The notes below the pieces were generated by a model. It was not told the DNA's origin. It did not search any database and saw only the letters and a list, made by a program, of their open reading frames with translations. 64,000 nt of DNA from Hydractinia symbiolongicarpus (Eukaryota > Cnidaria > Hydrozoa > Anthoathecata > Hydractiniidae): positions 25,110,001-25,174,000 of the forward strand of contig NC_079883.1 of NCBI RefSeq assembly GCF_029227915.1, given 5' to 3'. The stretch's first letter is position 1, and the number at the start of each line of letters is the position of its first letter. Below are positions 12,261-24,670 of this stretch, piece by piece. A program made the position numbers and the translations under genes.

Positions 12261-13242
12261 GTGACATAAAATTTCCTTTTGCTGTAGCTATATATATTTT
12301 ATCCTTCACACATAAATTTTTTTTCAGGTACTATTTCCTAAAAACTAATATTATATCGAATTTTGTCTGTCCGGGTCTAGGTTTTACGTTAGGATCTGCC
12401 ACTTTAAGCAGCATTTGTGCTTATTTATGTGGATGTTTAACATTTTTTTTATTTGCCTTTCACAATCCTATTTCTTATAAGATAACATTTAGCTACATGG
12501 ATAAGGATAAAAAGGACTTTTCAGGTTAAAAAAGGAACATAAAGCAATCTTCTTTGTTGACCTCATAAAAAAATCAAAATCATGTGAAAAGTTGTCTATC
12601 TTTACTCAGCAAAGTTTTTCTCCAAATATACTTCAGGATTTTTTCTCTTTTCAAAGAGCTTAGCTAGCTGCCCCCTGTAAAAAACAAGTTGATTTCGTAC
12701 AAAAGAGCTTTAAAAAATTGTCTATAAATCAAAAAACAATTTTAAAAAATTGGTGAGGCATACCTGTATTGTGTAGAACTTAAAACACTGATCAAAATAA
12801 TGTATAGGTCATGTGGTTTGATCACTGGTTATAAGGATATGAGAGTTTAAAAAATTTTGCTGATGTCAGCAATTCCTGCTTGATAGGAAATTTTTTTTTG
12901 AGAAATTTTTCTCTTGAACCACAAGAAAATGTATAGGATCATGTACTTTTAACAAACAATTAAAGAAGTATAGGGGTTTAGGGATTCTTGATGAACTTCG
13001 GGAAGTTGGTCCCATTTTGGTTCTAGCCTGTCCCTAGTCACACATGCAGTGGATAACATCAGTTATTTCCACTAGTTTCCAAGTTATTTAGCTGTAAACT
13101 TAGAAGTGCAATGCAATGCCATTGACGTCAGTCTTGAAGGAGTTTATGTTGTAACATAACATCAATAAAGTTGACAAAATTAAACATTGTTTAGGCTACA
13201 TCAAAGTAAAATGAGCATCTCCTGGTCGTAGACAGACACAGC

Positions 13243-13416
13243 TTTCGTATTAAAATAATAGAAACATTAAGCCATGCATTAATTAGCATAATATCAAAAT
13301 TTCTAAGTCAAAAATCTTGAAAAGCAATCTTTCGTATTAAAATAATAGAAACATTAAGCCATGCATTAATTAGCATAATATCAAAATTTCTAAGTCAAAA
13401 ATCTTGAAAAGCAATC
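13243..13416. repeat. tandem duplication, 2 x 87 bp
   Basis: The 87-bp unit beginning TTTCGTATTAAAATAATAG at 13243 is repeated without visible change from 13330. The near identity implies a recent duplication upstream of MNAT1. Confidence 0.9.
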
Positions 13417-14239
13417 AAGATTTGTCAAGTATATAAAGATTCGTGGACAGTCTATGAAACTATATATTGTTTTTTGCAGGAGGTAGGCTTATTATAAATT
13501 TCATATTTATAGGTCACAAATTTTTAAACAGAGCAAGCCACCTGTATAAACGAAACAAACTAAAAAAACTATAAATTAGAACATTAGGAAAGGCGTATTA
13601 AAATTCTGTCTCTTTTTGATTATTTATTATGGTATGACAAAAGTGTATAATAAAAATAATTGAAAAACAGCCAAAACATAGGACCTTTAGAAACCCTGGT
13701 TGGTCATATGGGCAATTGATGAATACTTTTATGGCTATATACTTAATAATCAAAAGGAAGTTGGAAAAAAGTCAATGCACAATGTGATTTTGGTAAATTG
13801 CAGAAAATTATGCTGATTACTATAAAATAATTCTTTTATAATAATCAAATGTTATTTCTTAAGTCTGTCATATAGATCTGCCTTACCATTTTTTGTGTTT
13901 GCAGCTATTCCCAACTGCATTGTCTTAACATGAATTTTTTTTACATATGATAGAAAATAAAAAAGTTGCTTAACAATTCTTTCGAATTTTTTAACCTCTT
14001 TCAATGTGAATATTTTACGTGATGTGTAAATAACGGCTCCTACCAACACCATTTTTTTCCTTAGAATCCTTAATTTATATATCACTAAAAAAATTACATT
14101 TGTATCCTTAATAACTGCTGACTGAAAAAATTTGCACACAATTATTATCATTTAGAAACACTCTACCTTACCATTTAAAGAATATTTTGTTTTTTTTAGA
14201 CAATGAAAAGAAAGTTATGTTATATTATATTGATCCAAT

Positions 14240-17200
14240 ATGGATGAACAGAGTTGCCCAAGATGTAAAACCACAACATATAGAAACAAAAATCTGAAAC
14301 TACTGGTAAATGTTTGTGGACATAAGTTGTAAGTACCCTGTAGAACCAAAATAATATGTTAATAAGCAATAACAAGTTTGGTCTATTGTGTAAGTATAAA
14401 CTTTCTTTCACAAGTTTAATCTTCAGTCTGTGCATGTTGTCTTTCAGTTTTCAACCTCAATTTTCCTTGTTATTTTCCTGTGAGTTTCAAAACGTTCGTG
14501 TTTTTTATGCAAATTGAAGTTTCTCTTTGGCTGTCCTTCTTAGGTTTTTTTGCCAACTGTGTTCAACTATGTCTACAAAGACAAAACACAAAATAAATAA
14601 ATGTACACTATAGTCCAAATGTAACATTCCGCAATGCACAATTCGCATAAATAATTACTTTTATAATAAACCATTATCAAAAGAAATTAATTACATTGCA
14701 GGAAATTGAAAGAATCAGGGACACTTATTGTCTTAATATTACGTCTTATGCTGTTTCCCACAACCCTAAAGATAGACTAAATGGTAAGAATCGGTACTTC
14801 AAGTGCACATCAATTTGTAAGCATTATAAAACTTTGACATGTGTTCTCTCAACTGCTGTGTAACACTCTTCTACAATATATACTATAGATAATTTATGTA
14901 CTGATAATAGAGCGGGAAATCTTCACCACAGAGTCCAAAACAAAGTTTCCTTTGTTATATATGTATATATAAACTTTTTAAACAATGTGCACATGGGACT
15001 TTGTATGTCTTCTATTTCTTCTAAATCTATCCTTTCTTTTAAAAGATATATACAATGTGTTTTGCCAAAAACAATTAATGGAAAACACAGTTATATATTT
15101 AAAATTATTAACATCTTTGCAGTAAAAATTTTCTTCAGAATTAAAGCTTATTCCTGCATAATAAATGCTAAGTACAATCTAGAAACAAAATTTAATTAGC
15201 ATAAGTATATATTCTGTACAGCGTACTAAACCACAACTATACATTTGAAGTTTCTAAATAAGTTTCAGTGCTAGGCCTGTTTTTGCATGATTATTGTGCT
15301 TCATTGTGCTTGATCTATTTACTAATTGCATTTCAAGTGTTTTAATGACTGGATATTGACCAACTCCTTCAGCTCTGTTTGTCAAATCCTGCAATTCTTC
15401 AAGTTAAAAAACATTGTGATTTCTCACAAATTTCTTAGGAATGAAGAAAATTCTTCTTTTTTACTGTTTCAGGTCACAAATAAGAAGAGGTTACCATTCG
15501 CCTTGTATTTCGTATTATATTTGTCACAGACCTCTGTTTGAAACTCAAGTGTGTTCAGAAGAACCTTTCTGCAGATTAATAATTGTGGCAACAACTGTCA
15601 TTTTTTTATATGTATATCTTTATTTGCAACTTAGTGTCAATCGCTAATGTACATTTTAATTCTCCTTGTAGAAAGCTCTTGTAGAAATAATTAAACCTCT
15701 ATAATGCTGAAGCATATTGTGCACACACAAATCCCCCATACAGGGAGCCATTTTTGAAGAAATTTTTTTTGCAAGCACTTTGAGAATTTAAGTGGAAATC
15801 GACAATATAGGTAGGAGTAATATAATTTTAGGTGGGATCTTGTTTCAAACACTGCTGCATATAGGTCGGATTTGGGTGACTTTCAGTATAATTGCAGGGT
15901 TTTTTTAAAAATAGTACTCTCCTTTTACAGAATGTGCAGCTTATTCGCACCTTCGTAATATTTTTTGGTAGTGAGTGTTGACCTTTGGCATTTTAGGTGA
16001 GGTGATTTTAGTAGGTGGGAGTTCTCACCACTCTGAGAATATGTGAAGTCGTGGTTTGCACTTTATTATTTTGTTTCTTAGATGCCAGACATGTGTCGAT
16101 GTATTGTTTTCGAGACCTTCTGCTGCCTGTCTACAGTGCAATACTCCTTTGAGAAGGAGTGATTTTAGAGTGCAGCAATTTGAAGATGCCAGTGTTGAAC
16201 GAGAAGTGGATATACGAAAAAAAATTGTTAAAATGTAAGGATTTTATGTTTTCTTAGTTCCCAAACACCATTCACATAAGTAAACTTTCAGGTTATCTTT
16301 TGATATTTAAAAAAATACCTTAAAATATATCATTTGTTGTATAAGCTTCTGTAAATTATATTTGCATTTCTTGACTATTTAGTATACATGTGAATCTTTT
16401 ATTATGTAGATATAATAAAAGATGTGAAGATTTTGACTCACTACGATCATACAATGACTATCTTGAAGAAGTCGAAACAATAAGTGAGTTAATAGTTTTA
16501 CAAACGCAGTTTTTCCCTATTTGCGACTATACATGTAAAGAGTTAATATAGTCTTTTTGGAGTTTGCAAATGTACTAAAATCCATCATGGCAGCAGAGGT
16601 GTTGATAGCGAACTGCTATGTTCAGACTGTAATTTTGTGTCTGTGATTACTTATGATGTCATGTGTCCTTTTTTGTCTTTTTTGATGCTTTATAGTTTAC
16701 CACTCTAATTTTATTCAATTTGTTATAAAAATGCTATTTTAAAATTCAGTGTTTTACCAAGAAAAATAAATAAATGGAATCAAACTGATATTGAAAACCA
16801 GATTAATTTTTACTTTTTTAGTTTTCAATTTGGCCAACAAAACGAGTGTAGAGGAGACCAAGAAGAAGGTGGAATTGTATAAAAGAGAGAACGAAAAGAT
16901 TATTCGGAAAAACAACTCAAAATTAGTGAGTATGATATTACTAGCTAACTATTTACATTCCTTTGCTGTGTGTGTTTTGTACTTTGGTTGTTGTTGTGGC
17001 AGTGGTGGTATTGCTGTTTGTGATGGTGATGGTGGTATCGGTGGTGGTGATGGTGGTATTTGCAGTGGTTGTTGGGAGGGAGATGGAAATAGTGGTTGTG
17101 AAGGTGATGGTGCTGATTTTTATATTGGTGATAGGCATGGCGGTGGTGGTGTTTGGTGGTGTTGATGGCAATGGTTGTGGTATACTGGTATCAGTGGTGA

Positions 17201-19013
17201 TGTTGGTGGTAGTGTTTAATTATGTCAGACTGATGGAAAACTGGCTTTGTTAAGAAAATTAGAAAAATCGAAAGAATATTTTCTTTTTAATTATTTAACC
17301 TGTTTAAGCAAAAAAAAAATGTTTAGAATATATAGTATATAAGTTGCTAATATTCAAATGTTCCCGAGTGTAGGGATTTTAAATCCTGTGTTTTTGTTTT
17401 TGAAATTAAATAATCTTTGGTGTTCTTTGGTGTTTTAGAATCAAGAAGAAGCTCTTTTGAAGGCAACCCTTGAAACAGAGAAATTAAACGCGGAGGAAAA
17501 ACGAAAACAACTTTTGTTGGAAGAAAAGGATTTGCTAACGCAGAAACGAAAAGACAAGGAAAGCCTGATCAACGATCTGGTGCGTGCACTTTATTTCATC
17601 ATTATATCAAATGAAAGTTTGATTATTTAGTTTGTTGATATACCGACTGGGAGCTACCTATTTATTTCCGATGATACACTGGTAATTTTCTCACAAGCAC
17701 ATCTGTACTGAGTGGTTTCAGATCACGGAATTAATTTTCGCGGTTTACAAAGATAATGAGTTTGCTGGCAATTTTTTCGAAAGATACGGTAATGGCGTTC
17801 CCTGCTGCTGATGTCGCATTGTACGAATAACAAGAATAATCAAAAAAGTAAAACTCATCTAATACCACCGTTTTTTATAGATAACAAGGGGCCAGGAACA
17901 TTCTGTAAGATAGCTTAGACTATTTTAATTTTTGTGCTATATAGATCTATGCAAATGCCCCAGCTGAGGAAGTGATAGCTCGCCACCTGCATGTCAAACG
18001 GCAACAGGAACAAGAGGAGCTCGAAAAGAAATCATTCTTCTTTTCAGAAAAGAACAAATTGAAGGTGAATAGTTAACTTAAGCTCTTAGATAAAATATCA
18101 TAGTTCTAGTTGTTGACAAACTAGAAATAGTATTTTATCAGGCTTTCTTTCTATTTCATTTTCTTTGGTTGTAAGAAATCTGTTTAATATTGTCGATGAA
18201 GCACGCTTTATATACCGGAATTATTCTCGTTTATTAGGTATATGACAACCCTAATATTTTTTCTAGAATATGACTCAATTGTCGAATAAGCCAATCATCG
18301 AAGCGCCTCTATTTGAGTATAAACCACCTAAAATGGAATGGTATGGACCAAGTCCGCCTGAGAGTGAGGCCGTCGAGATAAATGGGTGAGTAAAATATTC
18401 TACCTATTCGCGCAAAGCTAAAGAAATCATAATTTGCTGTGAAAGTAAAGTACTAAGGCAAAATGAAAAATAATGGCTGGATGGATGTTCAGTGTACTTA
18501 CTTTAAGGACGTGTTTAGTATATAGGAGTATCTGTTCTTCATTCGGGCTACCTCAATGTTAATGGTTTTCGCTAGTAGATATTTTGGCGGGTCAAAAAAA
18601 TTACATTATGCCGGTTTTAATGTTTAAAAAAAATTCCGCGGGTTTTAATTATCGCGACTGACGTGAAAATGTCATATATGATCTTTTTAAAGGAGGGTAC
18701 CTAAATTTCGCGAATTCAGTCAAAATCTCAAAAAGTGCAAAAATTAATACCCGCGAAAATTAGTCACTTTAATGTAATTTGCGAATATACTCTTTTTTAT
18801 ATAAGAATACCCAAATCGTAACCCCTGCTGGTTAGACAATAGACCTAAAACCAGTCTGACATATTCGTAAGCAATTAACTTTAACATGTTTTTTTTTTAA
18901 GCTACTTAAATCACATACGAGCTGCATCGGAATCCGAAAAAGCTGGTGGATATTCGGAATCGATTGCTTGCCGTAGAGCTATACAAGAAGCCTTTGATTG
19001 TTTGTTTTTGTGA
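14240..19013 (+). CDS. MNAT1: MAT1, RING-finger assembly factor of the CDK-activating kinase (TFIIH)
   Basis: Eight exons, 14240-14328, 16082-16234, 16410-16483, 16822-16925, 17439-17579, 17945-18064, 18267-18385 and 18902-19013, join in phase to 303 aa, close to the 309 aa of the human protein. A C3HC4 RING sits at about residues 6-50: CPRC, then CGH, then CQTC, then CLQC. It is followed by the MAT1-type block [13 protein letters not shown] and [16 protein letters not shown]. Residues about 105-200 are charged coiled coil. The C-terminus holds the YGPSPPE and [10 protein letters not shown] blocks and the final [17 protein letters not shown] segment, which in known proteins contacts CDK7 and cyclin H. 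The product should stabilise CAK in the nucleus. Start: first ATG, two codons before the first family-specific residues. The first intron is 1.75 kb. A poly(A) signal follows at 19139. Confidence 0.96.
14329..16081 (+). other. first intron of MNAT1
   Basis: AT-rich intron of 1.75 kb with no recognisable nested gene. Several short open frames (for example 14987-15199 and 15326-15647) carry no domain or conserved motif and have intron-like base composition. Confidence 0.7.
16976..17222 (+). repeat. imperfect TGGTGG/TGATGG microsatellite in an MNAT1 intron
   Basis: About 245 bp of G/T-rich DNA made of TGGTGG, TGATGG and TGTTGG words, lying 50 bp past a splice donor. It opens long frames on both strands that are only the repeat in translation (Gly/Val-rich or Thr/Ile-rich). 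Confidence 0.9.
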
Positions 19014-19138
19014 GCTAAAGTTGCGGTTGCGGTACAATGTCAAGTATGAACGAAGTTGACATCTCAAAGTCGTATTTACATAATACTCTTTCTGGATGCT
19101 ATATTGATGTTAAAGGATGGTCATTTGTTGTTATAGAC

Positions 19139-19144
19139 AATAAA
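19139..19144 (+). terminator. MNAT1 polyadenylation signal
   Basis: Canonical AATAAA 126 bp past the MNAT1 stop, followed by T-rich and GT-rich sequence. It is the first such hexamer in the 3' flank. Confidence 0.6.
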
Positions 19145-20019
19145 ACGAGACTTTTTTTGTTTTACGAACTGTTAATATCAATTTATAAACGCTTAAAAAA
19201 TCTTATACATATTTATTCATGTTTAAGTTGTTGGCCGCGGTTTAAATGTAGCAGATCTCGTTCTCTTTGTTGTCACGTGTTCACTGAGTACTCAGGACAG
19301 ATAGACTGCTTTGCTCGTAAATATTAATTAGCGAGAGAGCAGTGGAAGAGCGTAATTAAATGCCATTACTCCTGTTTGATTTCACACCTCAATGGGTCTG
19401 CATAAACCTGCGCCATTTCAAAAACATTTTGCGCCTTTTTGTTTATCATGCGCCAAATCGATAAAAACAGTTTTCGCATTTTTGTTGGTAAAATACACAT
19501 ATCTCCATAAAGGCTTGTCAATTTACATAGAAGTGTCTATATCAACGCAGCACAGGAATTATCAATATTGCCATAAATTGCATTTGCTTAAAGGTCTAGG
19601 TTTAAAAAAAAAAATAAGTGCGCACATTTGTTGCATAATATTCTACGCAAGAAACTACACGGCTGAATTAACTGTTCGAGAAAGCGGTCACTTCGGTTCA
19701 TTTAGTGTGCACAAATTTGTGTTTTCAAGTCTTGCGACCAGGTGAACTTGTATCATTTAAGCTGCGAAGCGAGTAAGCAATGAACATGGTTGTTCGTAAA
19801 AACACTTCATTCGCGAAATGTGTTACATAAACACAAAGTTTCAACAGATATCGCATATTTGACATTTTACTTCTCGAACAAGAAAACGAAACAGAAAAAT
19901 ACTGAGTTCAGCAACGTTTTATATTATTGCAAGTAAAAAAGTTAATAATTATCAATATGATGGACCAGGTGTTACCAGGATACGCAGAGGTAAGTTTTGC
20001 GAAATTATTAAAACTAGTC

Positions 20020-20146
20020 GTTAGCCAGTGGAAAATCCACGGGTTCGCCCGTCCTTTTTATACCGCATTGCGTGCTTCTCGCTATTGCGCAGCTAAGCTA
20101 CCATTGTGCGTGACAGACAGACGTATACGGGTATTATAATATAGAT
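20020..20146. mobile_element. dispersed non-autonomous element, copy 1
   Basis: The element begins near a palindrome GTGGAAAATCCAC and ends CGTATACGGGTATTATAATATAG. The reverse complement of 55985-56105 matches it along most of its length, and 60898-60940 matches its right end in reverse. No coding capacity is seen. The superfamily is not clear. Confidence 0.65.
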
Positions 20147-21586
20147 GAATTTTATTTTATCTACGTTCTACTTTTTTACCATAATGTTGAGCAGGTGTTG
20201 TTCTTTAAAGATTTTTTGATAAGCAGTCTTTGTGGAAAATAATGAAATACACAGCACTCCAAAAAGGTTAGGATGTTGCCAATGTTTTTGGGCACGGGAT
20301 CGTTTTAGAATGAGCTTGTTTATTATGTGAAATTATGTGAAAATGTTTACTGTCCTTAACCCCTGCGATGGAAGCTAAACCTTGCAAAAAAAACGAACAA
20401 AAACCTACTTTGTTTGAAGAAAAGAGCATTGGTTGTACCTTAACTTTTGTGTTTTTTTTTAATCTAATCAGAGGGTCATTGCGAGATAATAACCGTAGAA
20501 CCTAGGTGAAAACAACTCTTCCGAAGGGGGGGGGGGGAGGGGTAGCTAATGCATAGAAGAGTTATGACCTAAGCAGAGGGGCATAAGCTGTTTACATGAG
20601 GGGGTTATGTCCTTCCCCGTTATTATCCATTCTGGTTCAACTTAAGAATTTGAATAAAAAATTACCCAATGGAGCTCCCTTAGTAATTGTATTTAATATT
20701 CCCTTGACTTTCAAATCTAGTTTCCCGTCTTTTTTTATATTCGGGTGGGCCCTATATTCGAGATTTTGCGATACACAAGTTTTAATAAAAATGATATTTT
20801 TTTGTTTCACCCGTAATATTCTTTTGTCAATATCCTCATGTATACGCTTTTTTAATAGAAAAATCAGAAGAATACGAGCCTTAAATTACGCCGAAAAAAA
20901 ACAAAATAAAAACAAAGTCAGGCTCGGATCATTAAAAATCATTAAAAACTAAGAACTCGAGTTTGAATATTGCCATAAAATCAACGTAATTCGGAATGTA
21001 AAGTTTCTTCTCTCTCGAACCTTGGAGGATTCTTCCTAGCTGAAGAGGATGATACCTTTTTTTGTATTCGTTTTCTAGCCCCGCCTACAATAACAACGTA
21101 AAAATACTTCTATAGCTCGATTGAGTCCCATTAGCATCACAGACAATAAAAGAACAATTTTATTTTCGCGAATCGGCTAATTTCATATTTTTTTCCCCAA
21201 GAAATAATTTTTCTAGTTCGCGAGAAAAAAACACGGAACATTTTCAGGATATTCTTACCCTATTTTTACCTATTTGAAGGCCTCGATATTCTTAAAAAGT
21301 ATATTCTTATAAAAAGGCGTGTATGAGTATTATCAGGCTCCTTACTGTTCCTCGCGTTTACGGAAGCCATATTTCTTATTGAAAAAATTACTTTGAAAAT
21401 ACAACATCGAAAACTTTTTATTTATATTTGGAGACAGATTTATACAAACTCCGAACTCTATTAAAGCATAATAACTTGCCTCGGGTTTTTCGAGTTCCAT
21501 GAAGAAGTTCTAATTTTTATGAAATCTTTCATTGAAATCGGGAGAAATAACGTAATTCTTTAGAAAGCAACAAATTAACTAGCCAG

Positions 21587-21658
21587 GAGACCCAGCGTAA
21601 TTTTTCCTACCACCGGGAAATCGGAGTAGTTAAGGTGGGAAAAATTACGCTGGGTCTC
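21587..21658. repeat. inverted repeat with about 21-bp arms
   Basis: GAGACCCAGCGTAATTTTTC at 21587 is matched by its exact complement ending at 21658, with a loop of about 28 bases. A diverged relative of the left arm occurs at 31317-31365, so it is a dispersed foldback element. Confidence 0.8.
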
Positions 21659-22409
21659 AAACGATTTTTCTGCAGCCAAAATCTGGCTGCGCTTTTCTAT
21701 TAACTATTTCTATTGTTCTTTGCTCACGTGGTCCATGTCGGGAAAGCCCTTTTCATCCGAATATTCCAGATAAATTAAAATGGCCTTCGAAGCGATTAGT
21801 CATATTGTTCAATTTAAACTCGGGGTTTCCGCTGAGTCATTCGTTCGCGTCTAAGCTTTTGTTTGAGAGAAACTCATTTTATCAGCTCGAAGAAGAAAGC
21901 TTAGTAAACTAGGCTGCAAATTAATTAACCGTCAGAACTTGAGAAATATATTATTTAACATTGTACATACCAACCTCGTCCTAGGCCTCGTCCTGCTAAA
22001 TTATAGGCATAGATAAGCTCTGAGGAAGAAGTTGGGTAAACAAGATAGTTTTGTATTTGATGGGTTTGCATTTCTTCTTTAATTTTCTATTTTGCTCTAT
22101 TAGATTTATTGCTTCTCGATATTATACTTTCGGAAAAAAAATCAAATATGTAAGAGTATATACTAAAAGGCGGTTTCTGTTTGCTATAACATCTGAAGGA
22201 ATGCAAATATTAAAAACGCAAAAACAAATATCAACCAAGCACTATTTACGCATGCGCGTTTAAAAGTTGTTTCCACCTTGTGTTTTTTCTTTTCCTTTAG
22301 TTTGTTGTTGATTTGTTTCTTTTAAATGAAACACGACTGAAAATATGTATCACGAGTTTTTATAGATCTTATCGCCAGTAATTTTGAAGTTTCAACCAAA
22401 AAGGTATCG

Positions 22410-22525
22410 GATTTTAGGGGAGGGGGGCTTATTCGAAGAGGGTGAGAGCTTATTCGAGGAGAGTGGGGGCTAATTAAAAGAGGGCGAGGGCTAATTCAAA
22501 GAGGGCGATGAATTTTTCCAAAAGG
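22410..22525 (+). repeat. short tandem repeat, G-rich units of about 20 bp
   Basis: Five or six imperfect units of the form GAGGGNGAGGGCTTATTCGAAGA. It lies just beyond the 3' end of the first secreted gene. Confidence 0.75.
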
Positions 22526-22600
22526 GGGCTTGCAGTATTCTCCTAGGAATGAGAATTTAAGATACATTACAAGAAGAAGTGTTACCATACTGTTTCAAGT

Positions 22601-23104
22601 TTAAAAAAATTCTAAATTAATACATCGATTAAACATGCAGAACATGCTGCGTTTCCTTCCTTCACTGTGTTCCTCTTCAAGTTTCCAAAAATCTTTAGAC
22701 AGATTAAAATAGTTTCGATCTAAAATAAAAATCTTACAGCTACCATTTTTATTACGTTGGTAGAACTTTTTACAACACTTGTAATCTCGAACCCCGCAAA
22801 ACTCGAAAAGTTTAACATCGTCTCCAACACTCTTGCAAATGGCATTTCCGCGCGAATAATTTCGGTTGTTGGCGCCAATGCATTGTGGATTGTCAAAAGA
22901 GTATGCACATTTCATCAAGGGCGTCTTTATGGTAGACGTGTTAATGTAACCATGGTGACAGTAGGTGATTTTAAGACTTCCTTTATTATCCTTGTAACCG
23001 TATATGTGTCCGTTTGCGTCGAAACATTTTGATTTTCGTGATCGATAGTTGTGAGCACAAATATATCCAGTGAACACGATCAGACAGAAAAGTATGCCTT
23101 TCAT
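22601..23104 (-). CDS. secreted cysteine-rich precursor with C-terminal ring peptide, paralogue 1
   Basis: Single exon, 167 aa, not recognised as any named family. Residues 1-17 form a signal peptide. The mature body has nine cysteines (27, 49, 66, 75, 90, 103, 110, 111, 123) with family motifs CFDANGHIYGY, ITYCHHGY, AICKSVGDDVKLFEFC and a CC pair. Near the end GRKRS (149-153) is a likely prohormone-convertase site. After it comes a 14-residue tail with cysteines 156 and 161 (CMFNRC), ending LEFF. The same plan recurs at 24185 and 26674, all on the minus strand. If cut after Arg152 the tail would be released as a small cyclic peptide; it could instead stay disulfide-linked to the body. An NTS glycosylation site lies at 55. 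Role (peptide hormone, immune effector, venom component) unknown. Confidence 0.8.
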   Translation of the reverse strand: MKGILFCLIVFTGYICAHNYRSRKSKCFDANGHIYGYKDNKGSLKITYCHHGYINTSTIKTPLMKCAYSFDNPQCIGANNRNYSRGNAICKSVGDDVKLFEFCGVRDYKCCKKFYQRNKNGSCKIFILDRNYFNLSKDFWKLEEEHSEGRKRSMFCMFNRCINLEFF

Positions 23105-24184
23105 GGTTGGTTTGCTTCTTCAAGAAATCTATGAACCTTTTTTGTTGTCGCAGTTAATGAAAAATATGAAAAATAAATGGCGGGATCACCAATTTTTATG
23201 GGAAATGTTGTAAAATAAATCCCCGGAAATTGCTTTTTGGTAAACAAAAAAAGTTCAAAGCACTATCCTTGATGCACAAAGTTGTTCCTTAACAAGGCAA
23301 ATATTGTTCTTGTTTTATTTTTATTATGTCGACTAAAAATATTTCTAGTGTATTTTATTTCAATTTAAATCACATAGAATTTAATTGCCTTGTTTTTATT
23401 GATAAAGTATTTAAAGTTAAACGCCTACTTTGGAGTAACGAAAAATCGTTGGGTTGAAAGAAACTTGGGAAAATGTTTAGAAAAACAGGGGGAGGGGGCG
23501 GGGGCGGAGGGAAGGGGAGGGGAGGGGAGGGGGACAGAGGGGGTTAGAAAATATTCAAACATTAATAAAGACTAGAGTCTCCTAGAGTATACAAAAATTT
23601 CTTTCAAAACGCCCTGGAGACGAGGTTGTTTCAAGCAGTATGGATGAACAAATATACGACAAAAAAAAACTTATTTTATTTTCTTAAACCCCAAAAAACA
23701 ATTTGATGTCATAAGGTTATGCTGTGAGAAAAGAACATAGATTATGCAATAAAAGGGATGTAACAAAGTCCATTTAAGGAGGGTCGAGTTAATATTTATA
23801 AAATCGCCTTTTGTTGACCTGTTACACAAGAAAACTTTTTGCGTAGCATGGGTTCTTTGCGAAGAATATAGAAATACAATATATAACTGCGGTTCTTTCC
23901 CGAAGTTATAGAATATAATATTTATTGGGTTGTTGATAAATAAAACACAGGATAGTTCAAAATAATTTTTACTGTATATCTTTTTCAGCAAAAAAAAATT
24001 CTCATCAAATAAGTTTGTTTTTGAAAATGAAAAAAAAACAACAACAACAACAACAAAAATAAATATATTGCTTCAGCGCAATAAGCAAAAGTTATCCAGT
24101 ATTATTCAAAGTATTACGTTATCATTTTCTACTTGCTTTATACTGCGATTCTGAATTATAAAGTATATAGTTTCTTAAAACATC
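23105..24184. other. spacer between secreted paralogues 1 and 2
   Basis: Should contain the promoter of paralogue 1 near its right-hand start. It holds a strongly G-rich stretch at 23488-23545, a MITE-end fragment (CTGGAGACGAGGTTG, near 23612) and a CAA microsatellite near 24030-24055. No gene is seen; the minus-strand frame at 23671-23991 lacks any conserved feature. Confidence 0.5.
23488..23545 (+). other. G-run cluster, potential G-quadruplex
   Basis: About 58 bp with repeated runs of four to six G on the plus strand separated by one to three bases, in otherwise AT-rich DNA. It satisfies the usual G4 pattern several times over. It lies about 385 bp upstream of paralogue 1, on the template strand for that gene. 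Confidence 0.75.
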
Positions 24185-24670
24185 TCAAAAAAACTCTACA
24201 TCAGTGCATGAACCAAACATACAAATCACACTTCGTTTCCTTCGCTTTCTTCGTTTTTTCCTTTTATCATCATTATCAAACACATTATCATTTAACACAA
24301 ACAAACTGCAGCTACCAGATTGTCCGCTCGTATAAAAGTTTCGACAGCAGGAAGTTCTTAATCCACAAATTTCAAACAACGTAACGTTGTCTCCAACAGT
24401 TTTGCAAATTCCATAACCTGGCGAATAATACTTTCCGTTCTTAGCTAAACATTGCGTAGATCCACTCTGTTCTTCACAATACGCAGTTGGGTTTTCCACT
24501 TCAGATTTAGCAACGTATCCATTATGGCAATATTTTATCATGAAATCTTCTGAATTGAGTTCGTACTCATAGACATAGCCATTGGCATCGTTGCACGTGT
24601 CGTCGTCATCGCTTTTTAGACTGTAGATATAGAGTGAAATGTATATGGCGCATAAATATAATAACTTCAT
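24185..24670 (-). CDS. secreted cysteine-rich precursor with C-terminal ring peptide, paralogue 2
   Basis: Single exon, 161 aa. Signal peptide about 1-17, then an acidic stretch (DDDD). Body cysteines are at 26, 48, 65, 74, 89, 102, 108, 109 and 121, the first eight exactly where paralogue 3 has them. Motifs: CNDANGYVYEY, YCHNGYV, GICKTVGDNVTLFEIC. Residues 136-146 are an unbroken basic run (KRKKRRKRRKR), followed by Ser and a tail with cysteines 150 and 155 (CMFGSC) ending VEFF. This is the strongest cleavage signal of the three and matches the furin rule. The tail is the best-conserved part of the C-terminus, which argues that it is the product. An NVT site is present. Function unknown; call as a precursor is inference. 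Confidence 0.82.
   Translation of the reverse strand: MKLLYLCAIYISLYIYSLKSDDDDTCNDANGYVYEYELNSEDFMIKYCHNGYVAKSEVENPTAYCEEQSGSTQCLAKNGKYYSPGYGICKTVGDNVTLFEICGLRTSCCRNFYTSGQSGSCSLFVLNDNVFDNDDKRKKRRKRRKRSVICMFGSCTDVEFF

Larger units (their letters stand above)
11488..14239. promoter_or_regulatory. divergent intergenic region between CDYL-like gene and MNAT1
   Basis: This 2.75-kb gap separates two divergent starts and should hold both promoters, though no TATA box or other element can be assigned. It contains a tRNA-like SINE fragment near 12188-12260, a tandem duplication at 13243-13416 and otherwise AT-rich DNA. The frame at 13852-14151 has no recognisable similarity. Confidence 0.4.
19014..22600. 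other. intergenic region between MNAT1 and the secreted cluster
   Basis: No gene is recognised. The MNAT1 3' UTR occupies the first part. The frame at 19392-19745 is open for 117 codons but has no domain, signal or repeat I can name. The region holds a G run (20526-20537), a dispersed palindromic element at 20020-20146, an inverted repeat at 21587-21658, a fragment with CAACCTCGTCC near 21971, and a G-rich tandem repeat at 22410-22525. Confidence 0.5.

Noticed and set aside
16953-17253. Gly/Val-rich and Thr/Ile-rich frames
   Set aside because: By-products of the TGGTGG microsatellite in an MNAT1 intron.
19392-19745. 117-codon open frame beyond MNAT1
   Set aside because: No domain, signal peptide, splice context or paralogue; base composition is intergenic.
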